Origin: Bdellovibrionales bacterium | GTDB taxonomy: Bacteria > Bdellovibrionota > Bdellovibrionia > Bdellovibrionales > UBA1609 | Direction: 5' to 3' | DNA: 64,000 nt | Assembly: GCA_020630675.1 (NCBI GenBank) | Contig: JAHDIR010000007.1 | Coordinates: forward strand, 20,581-84,580 | Shown: positions 47,324 to 55,696 of the stretch, piece by piece | Layout of the letters: each line of letters begins with the position of its first letter | Numbering within the stretch: the stretch's first letter is position 1 | Notes under the pieces: generated by a model | The model's database searches: none | Told to the model about the DNA's origin: nothing | Seen by the model: the letters and a program-made list of their open reading frames with translations, nothing else | Program-made: the position numbers and the translations under genes

Positions 47324-48604
47324 CTATGAAGGGCTTGCTTTCAAAAACTCAAAACATTGAAAAACTTTTTCTAAGCTTGTGAAATCTAACCCTTTGTCTT
47401 GGGAGTTCTTTTCATAATGATTTTGGCGAAGCTGGCTGACTTGACCTGCAAAGTCAGATTTAGAGGCTTGATAATCTAGGTTTGGGCAAATGTCGGAATC
47501 ATTGAGGTTAGTATCATGTGTATATGTTTTTATCATAAGAGCATTGCTTTGAGGTTGTTTTTCTAATAAGAAATCAGAGGCTTCTTTCACATCTTGTTGA
47601 TACTTTTTAATATATTTTTCAATTAACAAAAAGCGATTTCGAAGGTAATCATGGTTATGTTGACGAAACTTTATGATTTGCCCTTCTAAGTTTTTTTTAT
47701 TTTTATGAAGTTCAGAAAGAGCATGAAACTCATGAGAGTTGAGAGAGTAGAGTTGAGTGATTGCTTGTGAGCGCTGAAGTATGTCACTTAAGTTCCAAGC
47801 AAAGGGGAGCTCGTACTCAACAGCCTCATCAATTTTTAAAATGGCTTTTTGTAAGCTATAAATAGCTCCCCAAGGTTGAGGCTCACTCAAAGTGACGGGA
47901 CGAATGTGTTTGCCGCTCATATAAGAGCCAAGCGTTCGGATTTGGGCTTGAGAGTAATTAATATTTTCATAGCCTAGGTGCTTCATATAAAGAAGGGCGC
48001 CAACTTCGGCAAACACTTCCGACCTGTGAATAGAGTGAGGGTCAATAGCTGATTCTTGGTGGGTCACCTCTGAGAAAAACCAGGGATCTAAGCAGTGAAA
48101 GGTTTCATGTAAATCAGAGATCATACGACTCACTTCTAAACTTAAAGGAGCTTTTATAGTTTTTTCAGAATATTCTTTCTTATTTTTTAGCTGATCCCAA
48201 AAAAGACTGCGCCCAATGCTTTGAGCTTGATTGAAGTTGGGGTTAGCTGGAATAACAATACATAGTTTACTACCATCCTGACTTGTCATGGGAGTGGCTG
48301 TGTTAGCCGGCGAGCTTAGACGAAAATAAAGGGTTTCCGCATCAAAAGAAGTTAAGGTGTGCCCAACAACGGATTGAATGAATTTATTAATAGGTTGAGC
48401 TCGGTCTGACCTAGAGTCTTTAGACCCTTGTTGAGCGATTAAGATACTTAACTTGTCTCGATCTAAATAGACAATTTTATTCAAACTGCTAGCATTTTCA
48501 AATTTATTTTGGAGCTCTTCGATGTATTGAGAGTGATTGGTCGTGGCTTTGATAGCAAACGAAGCTAAAATGAAAAGAATTAAAATAGTCCCTTGCAAAA
48601 GCAT
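47324..48604 (-). CDS. Exported protein with HExxH zinc-protease-like motif
   Basis: 426 residues. N-terminal hydrophobic segment LLQGTILILFILASFAIKA serves as signal or anchor. Near residue 160 DLHETFHCLDPWF gives the zincin HExxH, and HRSEVFAEVGALLYMKHLG about 25 residues on offers Glu ligands of the gluzincin type. The C-terminal half is helical and charged. This pattern fits a zinc metalloprotease, but no named family is recognised and the motif could be fortuitous. ATG 48604 follows GGGGGGA by about seven bases; the TTG start at 48634 is rejected. Confidence 0.65.
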   Translation of the reverse strand: MLLQGTILILFILASFAIKATTNHSQYIEELQNKFENASSLNKIVYLDRDKLSILIAQQGSKDSRSDRAQPINKFIQSVVGHTLTSFDAETLYFRLSSPANTATPMTSQDGSKLCIVIPANPNFNQAQSIGRSLFWDQLKNKKEYSEKTIKAPLSLEVSRMISDLHETFHCLDPWFFSEVTHQESAIDPHSIHRSEVFAEVGALLYMKHLGYENINYSQAQIRTLGSYMSGKHIRPVTLSEPQPWGAIYSLQKAILKIDEAVEYELPFAWNLSDILQRSQAITQLYSLNSHEFHALSELHKNKKNLEGQIIKFRQHNHDYLRNRFLLIEKYIKKYQQDVKEASDFLLEKQPQSNALMIKTYTHDTNLNDSDICPNLDYQASKSDFAGQVSQLRQNHYEKNSQDKGLDFTSLEKVFQCFEFLKASPS

Positions 48605-48810
48605 ATATGATCCCCCCAGACCCAATGAATTCAACGATTCACTTAGTAGAGACTAATTTAAGTGATTCATGGCTTTTAATCTTTAGTAAAGTTGGTTTTG
48701 AAAGGAATGTAGGCTATTCTAGTGTAAAGTTGTAAAATTATCATTTGAAATATAAGTAATAATTATAGAGTTCAAAATTTTGCCCTATATGTTGATTTAA
48801 AAATTTCATT

Positions 48811-49332
48811 TTAACGAATCAAAATTTTATTATGTATTTTAAAAAAGAACGGATAGGCAAAGGCCCAGAGCCCACCATAGGAAATTAAGGCCTTCCATTT
48901 TTCATTGGGATTGAAATTTAAAAGCCCAAACCTCTCGCCGGCATAGTAGGTGAGGGGAGCAAAGAAAAAAACTAAAAGTGAGGCAAGAAACCCTTTGTTT
49001 TGTAGCCAATTGAGGGACAAAGAAAAGCTGGTTGCAAACAAAATCCAGTAACCAATTAGCCACAAAGGAAAAAAATAGAAAGAACCAAGAGGTTGGAAAA
49101 GCGAAAGTTGTATGGCGAGATAATCTAATCCACAGCCAAGAGTTGTTATTGATAGTATAGATAGAAGCTCACGGAAACGTTGATTTACACAGGTCACAAA
49201 GTGTAGAGTGACGAGCAGTAAGACAACTGGTAAATAGATGAGTCTTTGATCAAAGTTAAGGGTAATGGTCCACCAACCTATCTGCATAATACCAATGTTT
49301 ATTAAATTTTTAGAATTCAAAATCAACCCCAT
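48811..49332 (-). CDS. DUF2878-like integral membrane protein
   Basis: 173 residues, five or six hydrophobic segments. LPLWLIGYWILFATSFSLSL is represented here by PLWLIGYWILFATSFSLSL, and FAPLTYYAGERFGLL follows, a pattern I associate with the DUF2878 family of small inner-membrane proteins. That family has no established function; it is often near fatty-acid-modifying or methyltransferase genes, and a methyltransferase is divergently encoded next to it here. ATG 49332 is preferred over TTG 49338; neither has a ribosome-binding site. Confidence 0.65.
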   Translation of the reverse strand: MGLILNSKNLINIGIMQIGWWTITLNFDQRLIYLPVVLLLVTLHFVTCVNQRFRELLSILSITTLGCGLDYLAIQLSLFQPLGSFYFFPLWLIGYWILFATSFSLSLNWLQNKGFLASLLVFFFAPLTYYAGERFGLLNFNPNEKWKALISYGGLWAFAYPFFFKIHNKILIR

Positions 49333-49450
49333 GAACAATAAGAGGTTAAGGCTTTGGTGAACACGGCTTAGGCTATATTCACCGTTGACTTAAATTGACC
49401 AATGGCGCCCTCTTTGTTAAGTATAGTAAGTATGTTCTAAGGAGGGTAAC

Positions 49451-50506
49451 TTGTCTAAAGGAAAAAAAATAGGACAAAATTTAGCATCAAAAGCTATTTA
49501 CGGTTTTTCTCTAGGACGTTCCTTTCTTTTTCTTTTAGAGCAAAAGCCTTTACCCTATATTCGTAAAATTTTTGACCGAAGGCCTACGGAGCTACCGCCT
49601 GAGTCTTTTCAGAAAAGTTCCTTTGAGTCTTTGAATACTTTACTTAAAGAAGACGCTCAGAACATTGCAGAAGGTTATTACCCGCAAAGTGTCCTTCGTG
49701 TTGAAAAACCTCTGGTTCATATAAAACGTTTACTAAAAGTTTGGATGGACGCTTTTTTTCTTAATTATCGAAGATCTAAAAATCAGCATAAAGTTTTTAG
49801 TCAGAAAGCTCAAAAGTTATTAAAAGGATTGCCCGACTACTACCAAAGAAACTTTCACAACCAAACTGATGGCTACTTAAGTGATCAGTCGGCTGAAATT
49901 TATGACCATCAAGTAGATATGTTATTTAGTGGCTCTACCGGGGCTATGAGAAGGTCCATACTTAAGCCAATGGCCCAATATTTAGGACAAAAAAAATCAG
50001 TAAAAATTCTCGAAGTCGGTTGTGGAGCTGGGTCCTTCACTAGGTACTTAGCTCAGACCTTTCCTGAGGCTCAAATTACAGCTCTTGATTTAAGCTCACC
50101 CTATTTAAAGTTGGCTAAGAAACAGTGTCGTGAATTTGATAATGTTGATTTTGTAACGGGTGTTGGTGAGCAGCTAGATTACAAAGAAGAAACTTTTGAC
50201 GTGGTTGTTTCTGTTTTTTTATTTCATGAACTACCATTAAAAGTTCGCAAAGAAATTATTGAAGAGGGCCGACGAGTTCTAAAGCCAGGAGGTTTTTATG
50301 CTTTAGTCGACTCTTTACAGCTGCACGACACAGAAGATTTATCTTGGGCCCTCAAACAATTTCCTAAAATGTTTCATGAGCCTTTTTATCTCAATTACTT
50401 GCGTTCACCTGTAGAAAATCAAGTGAGCGAGGTTTTTGAAATCGACTCTGTCGGAATTTCTAAGCACTTTTTGTCTAAATGTGTTTTTGTAGAAAAGTCT
50501 CTATAA
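49451..50506 (+). CDS. SAM-dependent class I methyltransferase
   Basis: 351 residues, TTG start after AAGGAGGG. An N-terminal helical region (about 1-165) includes NFHNQTDGYLSDQSAEIYD and the following DMLFSGSTGAMRR. The Rossmann domain starts with motif I ILEVGCGAGSFTRYLA near 185-200, acidic ALDLSSPYL (motif II), VSVFLFHEL (motif IV) and RRVLKPGGFYALVDS. The substrate is not evident; the family occurs widely in proteobacteria. The next gene on the strand is an SDR reductase 183 bases away. Confidence 0.85.
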   Translation: MSKGKKIGQNLASKAIYGFSLGRSFLFLLEQKPLPYIRKIFDRRPTELPPESFQKSSFESLNTLLKEDAQNIAEGYYPQSVLRVEKPLVHIKRLLKVWMDAFFLNYRRSKNQHKVFSQKAQKLLKGLPDYYQRNFHNQTDGYLSDQSAEIYDHQVDMLFSGSTGAMRRSILKPMAQYLGQKKSVKILEVGCGAGSFTRYLAQTFPEAQITALDLSSPYLKLAKKQCREFDNVDFVTGVGEQLDYKEETFDVVVSVFLFHELPLKVRKEIIEEGRRVLKPGGFYALVDSLQLHDTEDLSWALKQFPKMFHEPFYLNYLRSPVENQVSEVFEIDSVGISKHFLSKCVFVEKSL

Positions 50507-50689
50507 AACCCCCGGATTGGATTTAAATATGACGGAGAATGTTAATTCTCGATGAACTTTATATGGAAGGAACCTAAGCTAGGTTTAGTTGCATTTAAGG
50601 TCCGTTTGGCAAAGACTCCGGTCTAAAATAGCCTCAAGAGATTGACTGTTTAAAAGGTGTGCTGCACTGTGATGGCAAGGAGTTCTTTT

Positions 50690-51772
50690 GTGGAAAGTCA
50701 GTCATTTTTGTTAACAGGTTGTACTGGGTTTGTCGGTGGATCACTGGCAGCTGACCTCATTGATAAAGGCCACTCTGTGGTTGTTTTAAGCCGTAACGAT
50801 GTTGATGGTCAAAGAACTTTAAACTCTGTAGCGACTGCGGCGAAAGGTCTTGGCCTGAGTCAGCCGAGCTTGGGGCAAAGCCTTGAAGTTTTTCATTACG
50901 ATGACACCAACCCTGACTCTTTTAACAAAACCTTGGAAAGAGTGGCTGCTCTGCGCACTATACACTCTGTTGTTCATGCTGCTGCTGAAATGACTTATAG
51001 TCTGACTCAGTTTCAAACTTCATTAAAGGTTAACCAAGTTTTTACAACTAACTTTTATGAGAAAATTTCTAGTTTATTTAAAGAGTGTAAAAGATTTTAT
51101 TATGTGTCCACAGCTTACTCAGCTGGCCCCGTTAATACACCAATTGAAGAAAGTATTTTGCAAGATCAAGTTCAAGTAAACTCGTACCAAGGGTCAAAGT
51201 GGGCGACGGAAGTGAGCTTATCAGACTCTTCCCGAGAAAAGGCTTTGCCTGTAACCATTGTAAGGCCTTCCATTGTTGTCGGTAACCGTTCTAATGGCTG
51301 GGCGCAATCAAAGCCTTTTGGTTTTTATATGTTTTTGTCTGGCTTTTTTAGGGCCGCTAAAAAGTTCAAAAAAAATAATTTAAAAGTAGATTTGTTGGCC
51401 GATAACCATATTAATTTGGTTTCTATTGATCAAGTGAACGAAGCAATGACAAATTTAATCTCTGCTAATGAAAAACAAGGAAAGTTTGAAGTTGTTAATC
51501 TAGTTCCTAAAAATTCCGAGAACAATAAAACCAAATCTTTGCTTATGCTCATTGGTAATGCCTTAGAAACTAAACTAGAGTGTGGTGCCCCAGGGTCCTT
51601 ACAAGAAAAGCTACTGAATAAAAGTATTCAACTAAATAAAATTTTTGCTAAACATAGCTGGAACTTTAAAACCGGTAATTATCGCCGAATTACAGGTAAA
51701 GAAATTAAGGCTCTCAGCTTAGAAAATATCATGAATGTTATTCGATATTATTATCAAAAACCAACTAAGTAA
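50690..51772 (+). CDS. Extended SDR / thioester-reductase-like NAD(P)-binding protein
   Basis: 360 residues. Rossmann motif TGCTGFVGGSLAADL at the N-terminus, YVSTAYSAG with the catalytic Ser/Thr region and NSYQGSKWATE with the Y-x-x-x-K pair. The layout resembles the NAD_binding_4 (male-sterility/thioester reductase) branch that reduces acyl thioesters or modifies lipids. GTG 50690 follows a perfect AAGGAG by seven bases, so the upstream GTG 50657 and ATG 50672 are not used. The substrate is unknown; a lipid-linked role with the neighbouring methyltransferase is only inference. Confidence 0.8.
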   Translation: MESQSFLLTGCTGFVGGSLAADLIDKGHSVVVLSRNDVDGQRTLNSVATAAKGLGLSQPSLGQSLEVFHYDDTNPDSFNKTLERVAALRTIHSVVHAAAEMTYSLTQFQTSLKVNQVFTTNFYEKISSLFKECKRFYYVSTAYSAGPVNTPIEESILQDQVQVNSYQGSKWATEVSLSDSSREKALPVTIVRPSIVVGNRSNGWAQSKPFGFYMFLSGFFRAAKKFKKNNLKVDLLADNHINLVSIDQVNEAMTNLISANEKQGKFEVVNLVPKNSENNKTKSLLMLIGNALETKLECGAPGSLQEKLLNKSIQLNKIFAKHSWNFKTGNYRRITGKEIKALSLENIMNVIRYYYQKPTK

Positions 51773-51773
51773 A

Positions 51774-51790
51774 ACTCTTCCATCAAGAGT
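51774..51790. terminator. Short hairpin between convergent genes
   Basis: ACTCTT (51774-51779) pairs with AAGAGT (51785-51790), flanked by AAAA and CTTT, so it could act weakly as a bidirectional terminator. It overlaps the 3' end of the minus-strand gene. Confidence 0.4.
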
Positions 51791-53315
51791 CTTTCCAAAC
51801 AACACTGTATAAATCATGACGCCGATCTTTTAAATTACGAACGGCTCCGTTGGCTCGAGCTTCAATTAAAATATCAGTTCTTAAATCTGCAATGGTGACC
51901 ATCTCAACATTTGGTGTTGTTTCAGCTGCAATTCCATCTTTTGCGAAAGAAAAATCACAAGGAGTAAAAATACAACTCTGTGCATACTGTATATCCATAT
52001 TGGCCACGCGAGGTAAGTGGCCAACGTTGCCGGCCATGGCAACATAGATTTGGTTTTCTACAGCACGAGCTTGGCAACAGTATCTGACGCGACAATAGGC
52101 TTGGCGGTTGTCAGTAAGAAACGGCACAAATAAAAAGCGAATACCTTGATTGACGAGGTGACGTGTGAGCTCAGGAAATTCACTATCATAACAAATAAGA
52201 ACTCCAATAGGGCCACAATCAGTTTCTATGGCTTTAACACTGTCGCCACCTTCAATATTCCACCAATATTTTTCATCCGGTGTAGGGTGAATTTTTTCTC
52301 TTTCATGAAGAGAGCCATCTCTGAGGGCAACATAGCAAACGTTCTTCACTTTGTTTTCAATCATTGTTGGGTGGGAGCCACCAATGATATTTACGTTGTA
52401 TTTAATAGCTAAGGATCGAAACATATCTTTGATTCGCTTTGCATACTTAGTCATGGTTTTTATGGCAAGGTCAGGAGCAATTTGTTCATTTTTGATAGAG
52501 AGTAATTGCATGGTGAAGAGCTCAGGAAATAACACAAAATCGGCTCTGTAGTCGGCAGCAACATCTGTATAGTACTCAACCATTGTTTCAAACTCTTTAA
52601 AGGAGGAAATTCTTCTTTGCTTGTATTGAACTGACACGACTCGCACTGAGTCTTGGCGAAACCGGCCTTTTTTGGCTTGTTGTATATTTTGATACTGCGG
52701 GTTTTTCCACCTTAAGTGAACAGCATGGCCCATAGAATCTTTATCTGCAGGTAAGTAATTTTCTAAAATACCTATAACTTCAAAGCCGTTTCTCAAATGA
52801 AAACCTAGAACTGGATCTTTAATTTTTTTATTTTTTACAAGTTTAATATAGTTTTTTATATTTTTAACCTTTGCAATATGTTGGCTAAGGTGAGGTAAGC
52901 GCCCACCAAAAACTACGCCTTTTAGTCTAAGGAATTTGACTAATTTTTTTCTTTCACTGTAAAGCCTTTGACCAATTCTGTGGCCTCGTATGTCTGGGTC
53001 TACACAAGTTTCGTAGCCATACAGGTAGTCTCCTGAGGGGTCATGTGTTGTACCAAACCCTTGTCCGGTTACATTTTTCCAATTATGGTGTTTGAGAACT
53101 TCTTTTTCAGGTAGAATTATACTTGCTGAATAACCTATAATTTGACTATTAAGAACGGCAACAAAATGACCCTCTGGAAAATTATTAATTTGTCCACGAA
53201 TGGTATCCAAAGGATAAGGTCCCATCTTTTTGTAGACTCGGCTGACGAGTTGGTGAATACCATCAATGTCACTAAATTTTGCTTGTCTTACCTCTAGTTT
53301 TATTTTTTCGGCCAT
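51783..53315 (-). CDS. GNAT acetyltransferase-carbon-nitrogen hydrolase fusion
   Basis: 510 residues. N-terminal GNAT domain (about 1-215; acetyl-CoA loop near DPDIRGHRIGQRLYSERKK) joined to a C-terminal nitrilase-superfamily amidohydrolase (about 225-510). The Glu-Lys-Cys triad is visible: VLFPELFT, HEREKIHPTPDE and GVLICYDSEFPE. Such fusions are known in many bacteria; the substrate is unknown, and an amide is both plausible product and substrate. AGGGAT lies upstream of ATG. Convergent with the SDR gene, ten bases between stops. Confidence 0.88.
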   Translation of the reverse strand: MAEKIKLEVRQAKFSDIDGIHQLVSRVYKKMGPYPLDTIRGQINNFPEGHFVAVLNSQIIGYSASIILPEKEVLKHHNWKNVTGQGFGTTHDPSGDYLYGYETCVDPDIRGHRIGQRLYSERKKLVKFLRLKGVVFGGRLPHLSQHIAKVKNIKNYIKLVKNKKIKDPVLGFHLRNGFEVIGILENYLPADKDSMGHAVHLRWKNPQYQNIQQAKKGRFRQDSVRVVSVQYKQRRISSFKEFETMVEYYTDVAADYRADFVLFPELFTMQLLSIKNEQIAPDLAIKTMTKYAKRIKDMFRSLAIKYNVNIIGGSHPTMIENKVKNVCYVALRDGSLHEREKIHPTPDEKYWWNIEGGDSVKAIETDCGPIGVLICYDSEFPELTRHLVNQGIRFLFVPFLTDNRQAYCRVRYCCQARAVENQIYVAMAGNVGHLPRVANMDIQYAQSCIFTPCDFSFAKDGIAAETTPNVEMVTIADLRTDILIEARANGAVRNLKDRRHDLYSVVWKDS

Positions 53316-53440
53316 ATTATCATCCCTGTTGTTGTTTATGCTATCCTAGCAAAGTTACAGTCAAATTTTAAGACGAGTGGGTTGAACTAAAATTTGATGA
53401 AAAATCCTATTATTAAATAGGTTTCTTTAACCTGTACATA

Positions 53441-53449
53441 TGGTATAAT
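53441..53449 (+). promoter_or_regulatory. Extended -10 promoter for a small lipoprotein gene
   Basis: TGGTATAAT is an extended -10 (TG-n-TATAAT) with no clear -35. TATAAT (53444-53449) is followed by six bases to ATG 53456, so the mRNA is probably leaderless. Confidence 0.55.
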
Positions 53450-53455
53450 TTGATG

Positions 53456-53608
53456 ATGGCAATGTCTAAAAAAAATAAGCAACTTATGCAAACCATTTTT
53501 CTTATTGTAAACTTAAGCCTATTAGTTTTGTTTTTTCAAAATTGTGGTAATTTTATAGGCCAAAATCAAGAGAGCCCAACTTCTGAATCAGCTGGACTCA
53601 AAAATTAA
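53456..53608 (+). CDS. Small lipoprotein with FQNC lipobox
   Basis: 50 residues, too short for standard gene-calling cutoffs. A charged start (MAMSKKNKQLMQ), a hydrophobic stretch, then LFFQNC, after which only about 20 polar residues remain. The Cys would be lipidated after signal peptidase II cleavage. The same FQNC box appears in the lipoprotein encoded convergently at 53623. ATG 53453 and ATG 53456 are equally in frame; the latter fits the promoter. Function unknown. Confidence 0.6.
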   Translation: MAMSKKNKQLMQTIFLIVNLSLLVLFFQNCGNFIGQNQESPTSESAGLKN

Positions 53609-53622
53609 TTTTATAATTTAAA

Positions 53623-55245
53623 TTACTTTTGTAAGCATAAAGAGCGATCTATCCCTAGTTGAATATTTGTGCGAAAAGAACTTAAGCTGCCATCGGTGGC
53701 GGTTTGCTTGAGAATGTTTTGCTCAAGATCAATCATGCCATAGGTGAAGTTATACTGATGCCAATAGGATTGAGTGGGCATCCAGCTGTTTTTTAACTTA
53801 GGTTCAAAAGCTCGAATTCCTGTCACTAGCTGGGCCTTTTCTTTATCAGCGACTTCATCAATGCCTTTATAGAAACCTCCTACGGCATAATTGTTAGACA
53901 CTAGAAGAATCTCTGCGGAATAGTCTCCATCTAAGTCTGCGACAATTGGGTATTCGTATAAAGTTCCTGATGGGTTTATAATCTTAAAGACTTCTCTTAG
54001 TTTTGAGTTTTTAATTTCAAAAACTCGAAAGTACTCCTCGTCACTGTATAGAATTTCAGGAACTTTATCTCCGTTAAAATCAAAAGAAGTGATCCCTGTT
54101 TTTTGAGAAGAGCAATCTTGGGTTTCAAATTGATCAATAAGTTGTCCATACTCATCAAGTATAACGAGGTACCTGCCTGTGGCCACGGCAATTTCTGTGG
54201 TGTTAGGGTTAGAATCAAAGTTACCAACGGTGGGGGCGCCGCCTCCAACATTAGAGCGGTTTGGACATTTGAGGCCGTTCACTTGGTTTAGGTCCGTTCG
54301 GAATAGAGTGTTACCTGTGATTCCGTCAGTCATCGTTATAATTCCTGAGCTAATTGATACTAGTTCAAGGTCTTTTGTATTTTTAAGAATGTCTGCTGCG
54401 ACCACTTCTCCGTAAACTCCACCATGGAGTTTCGTGCCATCTGTATCAAAAACACCAGAGGTACTTATAATTTGTTTTTCATTGGGTTTACTGGCATTGA
54501 TAGACATGGCAAACGCCGAGCAATTGCTAGAGCTCATTTGAGGGATGGTTTTAATGAGTTGAGGTTTCCCGTTGACCTCTCGTAATATTTTATTGGTAAT
54601 TAAAATCTCATTCACGCCTGATTGGTAAAGGCTGGCTGAGGCTGCTCCGGTGTAGCAAGCAGATATTCTGTTGCCTAAATTGTATTGCCAGCGAAAGCTG
54701 CCATCGTGATTAAGAGCCACTAATTTTTCATAAGAGTAGTGAACGTATACAATCTCAAGAAAGTCATCTCCATTTAGGTCCACAAGAAGGGGGGTGGTGT
54801 GACCGGCTGGTGCAAGTTCAGAGCCTATATTTGAGCTTGTGTTTCCGTAAATGGTCGAAAGAGTTTGTCCAGTTGACCCAGAAATAATTCGTAAAGCTCC
54901 ATTTTTGGAATGGTGGGCTCCTGTCGCTCCAGGAAGGTGATCTGTTGAGTTTCTAGAAAACATAATTGTAACTACTTCTGGTAAACCATCGTTATTGAGA
55001 TCGCCAACAACTGGTGAAGCCATGACTTGGTCAAAGCCAAGGGCTGTTGTGCTGGAGTTGGTTTGTTGCTGCCAGTCCCACTTTAAAGTGGGCTGCACTT
55101 CTTCGGCGGTTAAATCAAAGCACTGCAAGGGAACAGCAAGGCTGCTTTGTTCAGCGGTTTCAAAGTTCACATCTGAGCAGTTTTGAAAGCCCAATAAAGT
55201 TATAAAACTAAAAATAATTATAATGGCTATATTTAAATTTTTCAT
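53623..55245 (-). CDS. FG-GAP/VCBS-repeat lipoprotein
   Basis: 540 residues. Signal peptide followed by lipobox GFQNC (Cys about residue 23). The mature protein has repeated Ca-binding-like loops: GDLNNDGLPEVVTI, VDLNGDDFLEIVYV, FDFNGDKVPEIL and ADLDGDYSAEIL, the signature of integrin-alpha-like FG-GAP/VCBS beta-propellers. It would be on the outer membrane, possibly surface-exposed and involved in adhesion or polymer binding (inference). AAGGGG precedes ATG. Confidence 0.85.
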   Translation of the reverse strand: MKNLNIAIIIIFSFITLLGFQNCSDVNFETAEQSSLAVPLQCFDLTAEEVQPTLKWDWQQQTNSSTTALGFDQVMASPVVGDLNNDGLPEVVTIMFSRNSTDHLPGATGAHHSKNGALRIISGSTGQTLSTIYGNTSSNIGSELAPAGHTTPLLVDLNGDDFLEIVYVHYSYEKLVALNHDGSFRWQYNLGNRISACYTGAASASLYQSGVNEILITNKILREVNGKPQLIKTIPQMSSSNCSAFAMSINASKPNEKQIISTSGVFDTDGTKLHGGVYGEVVAADILKNTKDLELVSISSGIITMTDGITGNTLFRTDLNQVNGLKCPNRSNVGGGAPTVGNFDSNPNTTEIAVATGRYLVILDEYGQLIDQFETQDCSSQKTGITSFDFNGDKVPEILYSDEEYFRVFEIKNSKLREVFKIINPSGTLYEYPIVADLDGDYSAEILLVSNNYAVGGFYKGIDEVADKEKAQLVTGIRAFEPKLKNSWMPTQSYWHQYNFTYGMIDLEQNILKQTATDGSLSSFRTNIQLGIDRSLCLQK

Positions 55246-55363
55246 AGAGTTCCCCTTCCAACTTGCTGTAGTTGCAAAGAGGTCGCCAGGTTTTTACGGC
55301 TTGAAATTAAGTTGAGAGAGTCATCGTAAAGTATTTGATCAGTTTTCATTAAAAGTTTTACGC

Positions 55364-55397
55364 CTCAGAATGATACTTTTTAATAAGAACTTCTGAG
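55364..55397. repeat. Inverted repeat CTCAGAA / TTCTGAG
   Basis: Perfect 7-bp arms 20 bases apart in the divergent spacer. A small hairpin or protein site; no role evident. Confidence 0.3.
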
Positions 55398-55623
55398 CAG
55401 CCTGGGTTAAAGCTCACAGCCAGCTGATCCAAGTGAGTGTGGAAGGGGCGATTTTTTTAGAAAGAATTACCAAGATCTATATATATTGTATGGCGCGTTA
55501 TTTTTTGTGGATTTTATAAATCTGCCCTGATAGTAGATGAGTACTGTTTTACTTAAGTAAATAAACCCAATAAAAAAAAGACCTTGATTACATTCGATAA
55601 ACACTCCAGCTTTTAATGTTTGG

Positions 55624-55646
55624 GTACTGTGAATTTATTACAGTAC
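55624..55646. promoter_or_regulatory. Operator-like inverted repeat
   Basis: GTACTGT (55624-55630) and ACAGTAC (55640-55646) are perfect 7-bp arms around a 9-base AT-rich centre, about 50 bases before the start of the next gene. The core CTGT-N9-ACAG resembles the enterobacterial LexA box (CTGT-N8-ACAG) but has one extra base. A dimeric repressor site is possible. Confidence 0.4.
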
Positions 55647-55696
55647 GCAACCACTGCTTTGTTTGATAAACAGTTAGATCTTAAGAGGAGAGCTTT

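Larger units (their letters stand above)
55246..55696. other. Divergent spacer upstream of the coiled-coil exported protein gene
   Basis: 451 bases without a supportable gene. It holds two inverted repeats: CTCAGAA/TTCTGAG (55364-55397) and GTACTGT/ACAGTAC (55624-55646), the latter about 50 bases before the ribosome-binding site of the next gene. Confidence 0.5.

Noticed and set aside
55624..55646. LexA (SOS) box upstream of the coiled-coil protein gene
   Set aside because: Spacer is nine rather than eight bases, and LexA boxes of this lineage need not match the E. coli consensus; reported only as an unnamed operator-like repeat.
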